This document shows positions 48,370 through 61,900 of a DNA stretch of 64,000 nucleotides, piece by piece. The DNA comes from Tomocerus qinae. Taxonomy: Eukaryota; Arthropoda; Collembola; Entomobryomorpha; Tomoceridae. Each line of letters opens with the position of its first letter. Position 1 is the stretch's first letter. The notes under the pieces were generated by a model. That model searched no databases and was not told where the DNA came from. It saw only the letters and a list, made by a program, of their open reading frames with translations. Both the position numbers and the translations under genes were made by a program. The stretch is from positions 37,386,001 through 37,450,000 of the forward strand of contig CM034546.1 in assembly GCA_020055645.1 (NCBI GenBank). Reading direction: 5' to 3'.

Positions 48370-49303
48370 GATAGTTTCAGCCGAGCTTGGTACTGGCTAT
48401 TTGGGAGTATTTGGGAGTTGTACCTGAATACGCACTTTTATTGGTCGACTTTTTGACATTCAGCAATCTGATTGATTGTTGCTATAACAATAATCTCTAT
48501 TCTATATGTTATAGATTCCTCACATGGGAGGATTTTTGCAACATTTTGCAATACTATATATGAATATTATGCACACGTACAATACAATGCACACAAAGAT
48601 TAAAACTTACGTAACTTGCGTGCAACAACGGAGTCTCATCATGAATCATTTACCCATAAACATTCGTTTTGCAATACACCAGTAAAGACCAGAGCAAAAA
48701 TTAATTTGTAGCCTTTTGAATCGGAGGCAGTTTATTTTTAGATAGGTAGATAATTCACATTTCAACTTCGGGGTTTTAAATTACTAAATTACTAAATGAT
48801 TCATAATAAATAGTTGCATGCACGTATCACGAGGGTAGCAGTAGTATCTAGTATGAGTACGATTCTGTTGTAGGCAAAGCTTTTAATCTTTGTGCGCATT
48901 CTGTTTGTAATATTCAATTCATGTATTGTGTTGTGTTTTGCAGTAATTGCAAAATGTTGTTAAAATCCCACCCCCCCCTATCTGGAAAATCTGTAAAACA
49001 TCCGTTATAGCCAACTCGTGGCAACTTCCCATATAGAAAATCTCAAAAAATAATAAATATTTTTGAGACGTCATCTGCAGTGTACATTTTAAATGGGAAA
49101 TTCTCATTTCGAAAAATTGATTTCCAATAAATCCCACTTAAAACGTACTGCAAGGTACATTTTCCACTAGCGACAAAAAATATTTTTTGCCTCTCTTATG
49201 GGACCTCACTCTACTGGACCCACCTGATGCGGGGAAGGGGAGGGAGGCGGGACTGGTAACAGTTTATTTTCCTTGGTCAGCACCAAGCTCGGCTGAGACT
49301 ATC
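48370..49303. mobile_element. TIR element with nested inverted arms
   Basis: The ends GATAGTTTCAGCCGAGCTTG and CAAGCTCGGCTGAGACTATC are inverted with one mismatch. Inside, about 75 bp at 48537-48607 and 48885-48965 (GCAACATTTTGCAAT..., GCACACAAAGATTAAAA) are also inverted copies. No coding frame lies inside. Confidence 0.65.
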
Positions 49304-49885
49304 TATCAACATGCAAAAATACGTCTATCTATATGGAAACATAAATAGTTACTGCATAATGATGGCATGTACTCCTATACTGTCCTTAGTATAAAGCTAT
49401 ATAAGGATATAGAGATACGTAGCTATACCTAGTCAGTTTTGCAAAAAAAATAATATCAGTTGATCTAAAGAGAGCCCGCACGTAATTTTTGGCTGATGTA
49501 TAGTGCACATTAGGGGCTTCCGGCCAAAAAAAGAACCACGCCAAAAATTTTATGCGAACACAGTTTTATACGATTTTGAAGTTAATAAAATGATATTTCA
49601 ATGTTATTCTTATGGGAAAAGGTGTATACTTTCAACGCAATTTTTTCGGTAATTAAGCTGAGCCCGCATGTAATACTCCTGTTATGGGTACATAAGACTA
49701 TGGACTTTTAGTGGTAAAAGTTTCATTGTCTACATTTCATGCGAACTATGTATAACGGGTAGCCTACCACAAATAGGATTTCCCAAGGCATCCTTTACCT
49801 GATATTTTTAAAAGTGCCGTAATTTATCTTTGTCTTGTAGACATTCGCCTACAGCTTTATAAACGGTTCTGTAAGCAACTGTATT
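49304..49885. other. Intergenic, nothing recognised
   Basis: AT-rich. A GAGCCCGCAYGTAAT word occurs at about 49471 and 49662. No gene or element ends were seen. Confidence 0.4.
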
Positions 49886-49889
49886 TCAA

Positions 49890-50926
49890 TACATACTATT
49901 TAAAGTGATTTAGATAAATAGAAATCAACCCAATTTATTAATACGCATCTGAAATTTATTGATCTGAATTTTGCATAAAGTCACATGTTTTTTGCCTTTT
50001 TGCCCCGACCAATAGTAATTACATGACCAAAGTGTGAATAGTAAATAGTATATTTACATAAATATTTATATTCATATTTTTCATATTATTGAAAACCATG
50101 AACACATATTAACGCATATTTTCTGTTTGTTTTTTTTGCTACACTAATGAAATTTTCAAGTTGCGATTGCGAAAAATTGTAGCGAAGGTAAGATGATGAG
50201 AAATAAATGACAGTTGATTTTTAGACACTTAATTTTAACTTGTATCAATTCTGCTGCCAATCACAGTAAATATTTTAGAAAATTACTATTAGAAATTTGG
50301 ATATACGTATATCTTCTAAAACTGTATAATGGTTTTTTTGTTTTGGTGTATGTAGACTATGATTCTACAAACAGCATTCTATTTTGCTTGAAAACACGTG
50401 GATTCGTTGGTATGGGTAATAACGATCTACGGCTATGAAATCCGTCACTCAGATTAAATGCGCTTCTGTTAGACAAGGTAAATGCTTTCAAAAAATTGTT
50501 ATTGCCCCATAAAAATACACTTTAGGTAATCAGTAATTTATTTGATAAAATGTAATTCTTAAAATACGAAATACGCTGAATAATGAAAATTACAGAGTTT
50601 GTATAGAAAAGCAATCTGCAAGAGATCGCAGTCAGGTAATAACAGTGTTATGAAACTTTGACTTTGACACATAATAATAACCAAGAGTTGGGTACATTAA
50701 GGACATGATTTTTAATACATTAACCAACCATAATATTTTGTGAAAGAGAAAATAAGAATAATGTCAAATAACATTGCAACGAAATAGACCAATTATTTCT
50801 ACTGCACAAAGCAATCTTGTGAAATAAATCTAATAAATTAATTACAGCGGGCACTGTGCAACAGAACCAACCGAACCTTCCTGATTTACCATTTAACGAT
50901 TCGAAAAATATGTGCTTAGAAGGCCA
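49890..50926 (+). pseudogene. CUB gene C, decayed paralogue of gene D
   Basis: 49890-50097 matches the upstream region of gene D (58710-58915). The signal exon (ATG at 50099) then meets a stop at its fourth codon after the ATG. The end of exon 5 (50249-50265) follows directly, so exons 4-5 are mostly deleted. Exon 6 is recognisable at about 50348-50480 but has lost its frame, exon 7 is reduced to 50573-50636, and exon 8 breaks off at about 50926. There is no last exon. The order and neighbouring introns still match D, so C and D arose by tandem duplication including the promoter region. Confidence 0.75.
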
Positions 50927-51013
50927 TTATTTAACAGAATTCAACTGTAATTTTACACTAGTTTTTAAATTAAAAAAGGTGGCCCATTTAGGTAGTCCAA
51001 ATATAGGGAATAT

Positions 51014-52481
51014 ATTTAATGGGTAATTGAAATAATTTAAAATGTCCCTGAATAATAATTTAAAATGTCCCTGAGAACACTGAAAAGGTAAATTGTGGCA
51101 AATGAACACAGAGAGTATACCTTTATGACTTTCTGACGAATAACTTTCTTTATGACTAGGAGCTGTCATTTCGTCATTTCCTTGCAGTCACTCCACAAGT
51201 AACTAACTACTCTCTACTGATTTTCGTGGCCAATGGCTTCCCAATTAAGCTATAAATCCGATAAGTATTGTTCTGGACAAGTGATAAAGGTCATTAAGTT
51301 ATTTTAAGGTACATTAGGTTCGTTTAAAATCAAAATTTTGGTTTTTCATTTTGCATTTGCACAAATTTATGCTCTGATAATGCCGACTCTATACTCTATT
51401 TTTTGGTGATTGCGGCTCTCCTCAACTGCCATGATAAGAAAATATTTGATTCATGATCATTTTTTAAATAATGATTTTACCATGTGGCACACATCTTTAA
51501 GTGGACACTTGGAAACTTTCTCCTTGTACATGCCCCTTTTATTAAAAAAATTGCAATTGCATCAATGCACAAACACAATTATTAATTAACTAGCCGGTCA
51601 GAGGGCCCAGTGTCACTGTTATAAATAAAGTGCTACATATACTGCCATTAATTGATAATGCACCATTTTGAGGTCAAGTTAGCCTTATGTGGCAATGTAG
51701 CGTCAAGCGGTGAATTAGAAAACATAATAATTTCCATTGTTATTTTTGTTCCCATAAGAAGTTCAAACTTTTATCTAGGGGTTTTTGAGTTGATCCCATT
51801 ATTTTTGTGTTCCATTCCCCTCTCAGTGCTCTGCTGTTTTACAGAAACAAAAACGGACTCACTTTAGGAATCTAACGTTTTAAAAATATTTTTAAAGTAG
51901 AGATATCAAAAACCCAACCACCACATTTTGTTCGTGGATAGTCCACGATTCCAAAATTGTAAGACCCATAAAAATCAAATACCTCTTTAAGGAACAATGT
52001 AACTGGATGTAAAGACAAATTTTAAATTCAATGGAGGCTTGACCCGAAATGTTAACAAATGTCGCATGTCAAACTTTTACCGTTTATCGTCTACTTCTAA
52101 TACAGTTGTACGGAAATCTCTTGATAAATACAAACAACCTACACGAATACCGACACAGACACGCACATACTGAATTATTTACGCGCATGTCCGACTTCGT
52201 GGTTATATTATAGTAAATATGCTAATGAAAATGGTTATTAAAGTTACTTAATTACACTGACTATTTTTTGATTATGCATTAATATACTATAACACTGCAA
52301 CAATTTATACTCTTACCAGAAATAAACACAATAACTTGCGTATGTACAAAATGATGGGATGCAGGGACATTTTAAATTTTTGTTTAGGGACTTTCTAAAT
52401 TGTTCGCAGGGAAACCTTCAAAAATGACCGTTTAAATTATTATTCAGGGACATTTTAAATTATTTCAATATCCCATTAAAT
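51014..52481. mobile_element. Putative TIR element next to CUB gene C
   Basis: ATTTAATGGG followed by TGAAATAATTTAAAATGTCC at the left is repeated inverted at 52400-52481. The motif AATTTAAAATGTCCCTG occurs several times in each end. The exact boundaries and target site are uncertain. The interior has no recognised gene. Confidence 0.5.
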
Positions 52482-53162
52482 AGCATCCCAAATATATTGT
52501 TGTATCTCACTAAAAACCCTTACTAATGCAGTTGATAGACGATAATAGTTCGAAAATAGTCATTGGAAATTGGGAAAACAGCATTCGTTAATGGATAAAA
52601 CTATTTATTATACCTACATACTTATGCCAATTGTTAAATTTTAATCAAATGCTGCAAACATTCCGTATTATAAACATTTAATTTTAACCTTGGCTAGGGT
52701 AGAATTGCAAAGAAGTAAAAAATTGCTATTTAAAAAAAATATACATAAGACAAATAATATACATGAATTATACCTCCTGTTTAGTTACAGTCACGTGTCA
52801 TTACAGTAATTCGTCTAATTTACATTGGGTACTACTGCTCGATTTACATATTGCAACAGATGTGATATTGGTTTCAGAATTTCCTACCAGTATCAGTTTC
52901 AACAGTTTTTTAAATGAAATACAAGTTATACCTTAACTGAAAACTGTTTTGGTTTCAACTGCAATTTTAAATCATAGCATGGTACCACGAAAGCAATATC
53001 TTCTGTCAGTATAAACCATTAGTGTACTAACCGTTTAACAATGGGTAGGTGTAGGTAATGATTTTTTGTTTAATCTAACAAGGAAATGTGTCCATGTATA
53101 TAATAACGATCACCCTCAATTTTTTCCAAATTTTACGTTAAATTTTTCAATTAGTCTCATAA

Positions 53163-53850
53163 ATGATAAATTCAAATTGTGGTATATCAAACTCTGAGAA
53201 GCCACCGTTGAAAAAATTAAAAAGTTCAGTCATGGCAGGCACATCTAGTGGAGGAGATTCAGAAATAAAAGCTTTACTTTTGGGAATGGAAACCCGTATT
53301 ACCTCAAAAATTGACGATCTAGAAAAATCATTCACAGTGAATCTACAGCAATCGATTGCAGAAAACAAAAAGGCTTTGACCAAAGTTGAACGTACTTTAA
53401 AAGAAAAAAAATATCGTCATCCAGGGAGCAGTGGAAGCGGATAAGGAATCTTTGGAACAGCTGTGTGCAGTGTTTGATGACGTGGCAGCTAAACTGGATC
53501 TTAAGGGAATTCTTGTGGATAAAATATTTCGAATGGGGAAACCGGTATCCGGGATCAATCGCCCCATCTTGGTGAAACTCGTTCGTTTTATTGACAAGCA
53601 AAGGATCCTAAAGAATAGGGGGAAGCTGAAGGCGCACTCCATTTACATCAATGAGGACTTGTCACCTGAGGAAAGGAAACAGCAGGCGGCACTCCGAAAA
53701 AAGGCAAAGGAAATTAAACATACAAGACCGGGTATCATCTCAAGAATCGGAGGATCAACATTGACTATTACAGAAAATGGTGCGGTGACAGATGTTTTCG
53801 AGGTGAAGGAAGACGGGTCCATATCTAGGAAGCGGCCACGAATGTCTTGA
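53163..53850 (+). pseudogene. Non-LTR ORF1 protein, one frameshift
   Basis: The first frame (53163-53444) has a Lys-rich N-terminus and a coiled-coil-like stretch. The second (to TGA at 53848-53850) holds the RNA-binding-like part with NRPILVKLVRF and a basic end (SRKRPRMS). They meet in an A-run near 53402-53411, where one base is gained or lost. No Cys-His knuckle is visible. Confidence 0.75.
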
Positions 53851-53852
53851 GG

Positions 53853-56800
53853 GTACGGGCCCAGGAATTATGAAGCACATTCAGATCGTGTAAATATAAA
53901 ATTTAACTTTATCTCGTGGAATTTAGAAGGTATGAAAAATCTTATTTATATAAACTCTGACGATAAATGTCAACTTAAAGATACATATGCGATAGGTTTA
54001 TGCGAAACTTGGGATATGGTATCTTCAAAGTTACCTAATTATTTAAGTCACTTTACATGTATTAATCAGACAGCTCAAAAGGAGCATTTAAAAGGTAGAG
54101 CTATAGGAGGTATTAAACTATTACTAAATAATAACTTTGTTAGATTAATGGAGATAATAGATATTAACCACTCTTGGATTTTATGTAAAATTGAGCTATT
54201 GGATTCAAAGAAAGTGTTAATAATTGGTGTGATTTATTTGCATCAAAATGAGCGTTATAAAGACCAATTATTCACACTTAGTAATCTAATAGAAAATGTT
54301 AACTTGTGTCATTCTCTCCCAATAGTCATTGGAGGTGATTTTAATGGAAGAATCGGTTCGTATGACATTTCGGTGGACGAACTACAGTGTAATATCGGTA
54401 CGCGGACAAGACAGTCGTGTGATCAGGTGGTAAATAACTATGGAAATTGCCTAATACAGTTCATCGAAGATCTCAGTCTAGTAATTGCAAACGGTCGTTC
54501 CAATGGTGATCCAAAAGGGGAGTTTACATTTATTAATAAAAATGGCAAAAGCGTCATTGACTATATGTTACTTAATCATAAAGCTAGTGAATCGTTCGTG
54601 GATTTCAATGTTTTAAATTTTAATGAGTCTTGTCATTTTCCTATAAAGGTTACTCTGGGTGACAGAATAAATACAGGCATGTGGAGAGAGAGTACACTGA
54701 GTTGGAAGCCGGACTTTGTCGAGGAATATCAGAATATTTTGAAACACAATATTGAAGTTGAGGGTTACGAAGAGTTTAAAGTTTCAATTCAAGTCGCTGC
54801 ACAAAAAACTACAATGATAAAACGTAGAAAAATAATACCAGACGCCCCATGGTTCGACGGGGAATGTAGAAAACTGCTTTGGAAGTGTCGGGCTTTAAAC
54901 ATTAATGCGAAAAAACGAGGGTGGCCCACTAAAATACGAGAAAGCTACATCAATGCAAAAGCAGAATACACTCACGTCCGGAAACTAAAACAAAACTTTT
55001 CTGGGAGAATAAACAAAAAGATCTGGAGAATCCAAAAAAGCCTGAATTCTGGAAAGCAGTCAACGTATTTAGGAAAGTACCGACAGTCCCAAATAATATT
55101 AAAGAAGATAAATGGATTGCGTTTTATAAAAACGTGTTACCGGCTAGATCAGTAGAAGATACGAAATTCTATGACGCAGGCCACCCAGTGCTAATCTCTG
55201 ATATAACAATCGAAGAGTTAAAAGAAGCAATACGAAATCTACCTAATAAAAAGGCGGCAGGGCCAGATCAAATAGCTAACGAGTTTATCAAAGGACTACC
55301 GGAAGAATCAGTGTCAAAATTACTTGCTATCTTCAATTCAATTTTAGACTCCGAAGAGCCTCCCAAAGATTGGTCAGAATCAATCACGGTAATGCTGTTC
55401 AAAAAAGGAGACCCTGAAGAGCCAGCCAATTACCGACCAATAGCCTTGATGAATTGTATTGCCAAGCTTTTCTCAAAAATAATCTGTGCTAGATTACAAG
55501 ATTGGGCGGATATTACTGGAGTCCTGCCAGAATCACAAGGCGGTTTCAGAAAAGGTAGAGGGTGCGAAGACCAAGTATTCACCCTAAGCAGCGCAATTCA
55601 AATAGGAACCAGAAAATCAAGGAAAGTGTACGCCTTATTTATTGACTTCGCCCGTGCTTTCCCGAGTATAAGTCATAAAATTTTATGGCCTCGTCTTTTC
55701 CACTTAGGAATATCGGGAAAAATTATCCGAATTTTAGAAAAAATTTATTCACAAGCCTCGACGCAAATAAGACTACCGGAGAAAGTCACTTCACCAATAG
55801 AACTCACCGAGGGCCTGATGCAGGGATGTTGCCTCTCGCCCCTTCTTTTTAGCCTATATATACATGACGTGGAAGAGGAACTCCAAAAAAAGGGGTGGAG
55901 AGGAGTGCCTATCAATGACAAATTTATGTTGCACATCCTACTTTATGCCGACGATACAATTGTAATGGCGGATAACAAATTGAGTCTACAGAGAAAAATA
56001 AAAACACTAGAGCTTTATTTTAAAGCGTTGCAGCTAGAAGTGAACATTGCTAAGACAAAAATTGTCGTTTTCAGAAGGGGTGGACCGCTTGAAAAACATT
56101 TGAAGTTCACGTACAACGGATCACCAATAGAAGTAGTCAATGAATACATTTATCTTGGGGTGCCTTTTTCAGCGTCAGGAAAATTTTCCAAGGCTTTTGA
56201 ATATTTCAAGAAGAAAGCAAACATTGCACAAAATGGAGTATGCTCTATTTTTGCTAGGGGAAGGCTCGCAACTTTAGACTCCAAAGTTCGACTTTATGAC
56301 TCAGTTGCTCTCTCGACACTGCTGTATTGTAGTCACATTTGGGGGTTGGAGTACCTGGATAAGATTGAACTCTGTCAAACAAAATTTATACGCAAAGTTC
56401 TGGGCGTAAAGGCGACGGTACCGAAATGTGTTGCAAGGTTAGAAACGAACCGAAGTAAATTGTGGATCTTGGTTGCAAAGAGATTATTTAGTTTTTTAAT
56501 AAAAGTATATGCCATGGACGATAGCAGGTATGCCAAGTTATGTTTTATGTCTCTCAAAAGGTTAGCAAACCAGGATGTAAACATAAATTACAATTGGGTA
56601 AGCCAGTGCAAAACATTTACAAATAAAATAGGTATGGAGTATCTGTGGGAGAATGACACAGGCGTGACTATCCTTACTGATTATACAGATATATGTAATA
56701 GAATGGTTCTCCGAAGTAGACAAGAGGATTTAGAAACACTATTAAAGTATGATAATTATAATTACTATCAGTCATTCGACGTAGTGACTTATAATAACCC

Positions 56801-57131
56801 ACAATCTTACAAACTGTCTTTCTGGGATGGTAGGCTTCTAAGTCAGTTAAGAGTAAATTGCGACATGTTATTCTATAAAAATAAGACATTTTTGTTTAAA
56901 GATAGTTCTTTATGTGACTTGTGTAATTTGCAGAGACCAAATAATTTTTGGCATCTTTTGACTGAATGCCGTATTCACGACAGAAGGGAAATTGAAAGTC
57001 TGAACCTAAAAGATGTTCACAGCATGTATAGTTTATTTGACAGTAAAAATTTGGATAATATAAAAATTTTGTTAAATTATGTAAAAACTGCACTGAATAG
57101 GATTAAGTTTATTAATAATTTAGAAACGTAA
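53853..57131 (+). pseudogene. Non-LTR ORF2: AP-type endonuclease and reverse transcriptase
   Basis: The endonuclease starts before the ATG at 53932: the in-frame ISWNLEG is its usual first motif, and the frame is open back to the ORF1 stop, in the same frame as ORF1. Endonuclease motifs are CETW, GGDFNGR (about 54335), VIDYML and a late Ser-x-His. A frameshift near 55000 separates it from the RT domain (ALFIDFARAF, YADD at about 55943). A C-terminal CX2C...HX4C-type finger is at about 56910-56965. The class is AP-endonuclease-bearing non-LTR (L1/RTE/Jockey broad group); the clade was not determined. Confidence 0.88.
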
Positions 57132-57489
57132 TAAGATAATGCGAGATTGTAATTAATTGCTCCTATTATTATAATGTAAAATGCAAAATTCAATTCGATA
57201 CAATTATAGTTATGTGGGATATTGTGATAAGAAGTAGGGTATTTTAGGTCTATGTGTGCGGAGTGTAATATCTTAACCGATAGTGTGGTTAAGTTCTGAC
57301 TCACCAGGTGCCTAACAATTTTGGGTATGCGGGAAGTAAGGGGTTTAACCCCTGAAGAGGTCAGTTGGTCGGCATGTGGCAAAATCCTTATTTCTATGAT
57401 ATCTATGTAACTATGAGATTGTAAATTTCTTCGTATTCTATGGGCCAAGGCTCGCCGAGAATAAATAAATAATTCATATAATAACGATC

Positions 57490-57521
57490 ACAGTTTTTCA
57501 CTTGTAAGTGACAAACTGTGA
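57490..57521. repeat. Hairpin beside the non-LTR insertion site
   Basis: CACAGTTTTTCACTT and AAGTGACAAACTGTG form 15-bp arms with one mismatch and a 2-nt loop. The left arm overlaps the target duplication of the non-LTR element. Confidence 0.6.
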
Positions 57522-58317
57522 GATATACTACTGTATTTTAATATGGTTTATCATACACAGTTTATATTATACACACAAAGCGTCAATAAATCCTATGCAG
57601 TATACGATTTGGAATTATGCACTACAATAAAAGTATATTATGCTTAAACCAATATCTTCCAGCTACTAGATACGTCTGGTTTTTGTTTACTACGTATCTA
57701 CTTTAATATTTGACATGGCAATGTTTACAAATGCCTCTGAGTAATATATAACCCATTTCATAATTTCACCCGACTATCCACAAGGTCTAATGTTGATCAC
57801 CATTGTTTGAGTATCCGACAGAAAGCAATACAAATATCAACTAGGGACATAAAATAAAATTCCTATTACGGCGTAGGTGAATTTGCAAGAGAGAATTACC
57901 ATTACGTTTGATCTTTTTATGAAATTATGCCATATAAATATTTCTAAATGTGCGGTGTTCAAAAAAGAAAAAGCTAGCTAATAACACCATAAACACATTA
58001 ACAATGTAGATATCCACATCCACCTAAATTACGTTAAGTATTCTCAGTATAATTACACAGCGTAACATTTTATTTTTATTTACAAGTTCATAAATGGTGT
58101 ACATCAGATACGAATAACAAATCTCGGTCATGGTAAACAAAATACCGTAAAAACTTCAAACCTTGTGTACGTAGTCTATACATGAAGTGATAATTACAAG
58201 TCATGTATATGTCGGAATCCGAATATAAATCGAATTAACGTTTAGATATTTAGCTAAGTATTAGTTACTCCAATTAGACTTGCAAACACATCTTTATAAA
58301 CAGTTTGTGGTCACAGT
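57522..58317. other. Upstream flank of CUB gene D unit
   Basis: 57586-57622 (AATAAATCCTATGCAGTATA) matches the last 40 bases of the window (63961-64000), which suggests a tandem unit boundary. Otherwise nothing was recognised. Confidence 0.5.
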
Positions 58318-58576
58318 CAGTGTACGCCTTTTCCCACTTTTTTGTGCTTAATTCACACCCACCTGTGAGAAATGGGAGAAACGGGAGGGTGTGAATAATG
58401 GGAGAAATGGGAGAAGCTCCCACTTATTTGAATTTATCGGGCGATTTTAGGTGCCTACATTACCCCAAATAACCCTTTCTCCCATTTCTCCCACTCCCAC
58501 CTTTCCTTAATTCACACCCACCTCCCATTTCTAACAGTGCATTTCTCCCATCCTCACAGTGGGAGGGCGTACACTG
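58318..58576. mobile_element. hAT-type MITE, 259 bp
   Basis: The ends CAGTGTACGCC and GGCGTACACTG are flanked by the 8-bp duplication GTCACAGT (58310-58317 and 58577-58584). The interior repeats GGGAGAAATGGGAG on both strands. It is a different family from the MITE at 17568. Confidence 0.92.
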
Positions 58577-58915
58577 GTCACAGTACGCTTGCTGGTGTTT
58601 AGGTAATACGGATTTGAATGTCATTTGATGCAATGAAATATCTGCAAATTCTGCTGACTGAACAGAACTAAATGATAATATAGCATTAATTCATTTAATT
58701 TGCGTTGTACAATACATGCTATTTAAAGGGATTTAGATAAATAAAAATAAACCCCATTTATTATTACGTATCTGAAATTTATTGGCCTGAATTTATTATA
58801 AAGTCACTCGGTTGTTGCCTTATTCGCCGACAAATACTAATTACATGACCAAAGTGTGGTGAATAGTATATTTACAGAAATTTTTACTATAACTTTTTTC
58901 ATATTATTGAAAATC

Positions 58916-61900
58916 ATGAACAAATACATTTTCTGTTTGTTCGCTTTTGCTACAATAATTAAATTTTCAAGTTGCGAACACTCAGACAGCCGTTCTGTGA
59001 AAAATTGCGGCGGAGGTAAGACTTGATTTCGTGCACTTAGTTTTAACTTGTGATAATTATTAACAAAGTCTAATAATTTTGTCACGGTTGTCATAGTTGT
59101 CAATTGTTCTACTGGAAAATATAAATGTTTAATCAAAATTTGCTAGAAAACTACCATTTTTTTAATTTCCATTCGTATAAAGTGTACTACCTACATATAA
59201 TATTATATTTTTAAGATTAAGGTAAAATCTGAATAATGTTTGGCATGTGGCATAAAATTTAAATCTATTTTATATATAGTTACTGCACAATGTACTACTA
59301 GCGACCTCGTCACTGTTACTCGAAATGGAACGACATTGATCACTCCAACGAGTCTTCCAAGAACCTGTATTTTTGATTTGCCTAGAGTAAGTATTTTTGG
59401 TAAACAGTTAAAATTTATGTAAGTGAAATATAAATAGGATAGTAGGGTGCTAAGGTTGAATAAGGGTTTCGTTTGAAAATCATGCAAGAAGTACGATTGC
59501 TGATGATTTCATGCCAAATTTTACAATTGTATAATTATATATTCGATATTAAAATGTTGTTATAATCTGTAGCAACCTGGAGTATGTCAACTAAGATTAG
59601 ACTTTCCTAAATTGAATTTAAATGATCCAATGCCAAATGGAAATTGCATGAACGACTCAATGTCAATTACTGGATCAGTTACAGTGAATAGATTGGATAT
59701 TTGTGGAACCGGAGCTTCTGCTGCCAATCACAGTAAATTTAAAAACAAATGTTTTTTAGAAATTACTTACCAACTTCAAAAATTATATACTGACTTGTTT
59801 TTATTTTAGTGTATTTAGACTACGGTTCTACAAACAACATCCTAATTCGTTTGAAAACACTTGGACATATTGGTATGGGTAATGATATGTACGGCTATGA
59901 AATCCGTGTCACTCAAATTGAATGCGACTCGGTTAGACGAGGTAAATACTTTCTGGAAAATCACTTCTTAGCCTCATAAATACACCTTAGCTCATTAACA
60001 AAGGAGAATTAAAAATGTTGATTATGTAATCTTAAAAATATGAACTACGCAGAAATTTTTAATTGACTCTTTGTATTGAAAAAACTCATAGTTCCTCAAG
60101 ATTGTCTTCAATACTATACAGAACGAACTGGAGTTGTCTCAAGCTATAACTATCCTAGACAACAGTTAAATAATGAAAATTACAGAGTTTGTATGGAAAA
60201 GCAGGCTGCAGGAGATCGCATTCAGGTCAGAAAGATGTTTCAAAACATATACGTATGCGCAATAATCAAAATTTTTACAATATCGGTATAATATTTTGCT
60301 GGATTTGATTTAATATATCAGACATGCTATATATGACCACTCTTTAAATTTTACTAAATTCAAAGTTTTTAACCGTTAAATTCATTGACGCCGCACAAAT
60401 ATGTTTTTTGTTTTACGTGGTGAAAAGAATTTTTTTCTGTTGGACAACGTAAAGGTATTATTTATATGATAGTTTTTCTAATTACCAGGGGTCGGACATT
60501 TATTAAAAAAATATTTTTAGTCTTATTTGTTGCGAGATTCTTGTCATTTTTGTATTATTAAATTGTCAAAGAAGGCCATCCAAGTCTACTGTAAAAGTTT
60601 TTGTAACCATAGACATTTGAATTTTGAAATTGGTCATGTGGTCCCTCTTAGTTTTCACTCATTTTTTGACCATATGTTATTAGTTCTAAGCTATATGCGC
60701 TAAAAATTTCTCCGTAATGTAGATTAGGTTTGTTTGTAGAATATAACGATTTTAAGTTCCAGGTTGGTGACAAAACTTACGTAATTATCTACTTTATGGC
60801 GAAAATCCGATATATCTTGGAAAAATATAAGATTTTCGAGAATATAAGAAATTGGAAATGCGGGGGTACATAATTAAGGAATAAGGAATGGTTTTATAAA
60901 CATATTAAGTAACCACAAATATGATTTAAAAAACCAATATCAGTTGGTTAGTTGGTTTACTTACCTTTACAAACGAAATATATGCATGCATAAGGACAAG
61001 ATTCTTTCTTTTTCGAAAATTTCCTAAAACTCTACGCAACTTACTATTTCAAGAATGACTTTTAAAGCTTTTCAAATAACTCTCTGATGAATTGGATATT
61101 TCAGTGGACATTGTGCAACCGAACTGATCTTGGTTTACCAATTAACCCGAATAATATGTGCTTGGAAGGTGATGGATGTGGCCCACAACCATCAGTACCG
61201 AGGAGTTGTGATGTAGACTACATTGAAATTCCCGGGGGTATTCCGAATAACCGTTATTGCAAAAATCCGTTCCCTGCGTCTGTAACATGTAATGTTTTTC
61301 ATAATGATTTAATTATAACATAATGCACCGTTCAGAAACTACTTGAACATATTTTGTGGCTAATTTACGAAATGTGAGGGCTAGCGGAGCTATATGGAGT
61401 CGAATATAGCGACAGTATAGTGACAGTGGGGATTTTCTAAACCGTTTGTGATAAGTAAAATCAGAGATGACTGGTAGCCTATCCTGTAATTTTGTCACAT
61501 TTCTATTACCTATGGCAATTGAAATTGTGGCGGGGACCCACCATCCTACTCAATTAAGTACCGACATCCCATTAAATTACTATACCGATACCCGACCAAG
61601 ACACCCGACTTTTACTTTTACTGCTGGAATTCAAGTCCCTTACTGCGATATATTAGGCAAGTTCAAATCAAATTTCGAATATTTAATCTGTATATTTGTT
61701 TATTTAGCCCACTGGACAAAACTAATTTCATCCTGGATAGTAAATATTTTGTCCCGACAATATACAATTTTGCCCACTTACGAACTTCAATTTTCTTTTG
61801 ACAGTAAAAATGTCTCGTAAGTTAGCACGAATTATCTCAATCCGTTCTTAAGTTATTGCGCTCACAGATTGAGCATTCGGATTCGGATAAAGCAGCTCCG

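Larger units (their letters stand above)
53114..57475 (+). mobile_element. Non-LTR retrotransposon, full length, 4.36 kb
   Basis: A 16-bp target duplication ATATAATAACGATCAC flanks it (53098-53113 and 57476-57491). It carries ORF1 and ORF2 (endonuclease plus RT) and ends in an AATAAATAAATAATTC tail. Each ORF has a frameshift, so it is probably inactive. It inserted between CUB genes C and D, same strand. Confidence 0.92.
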
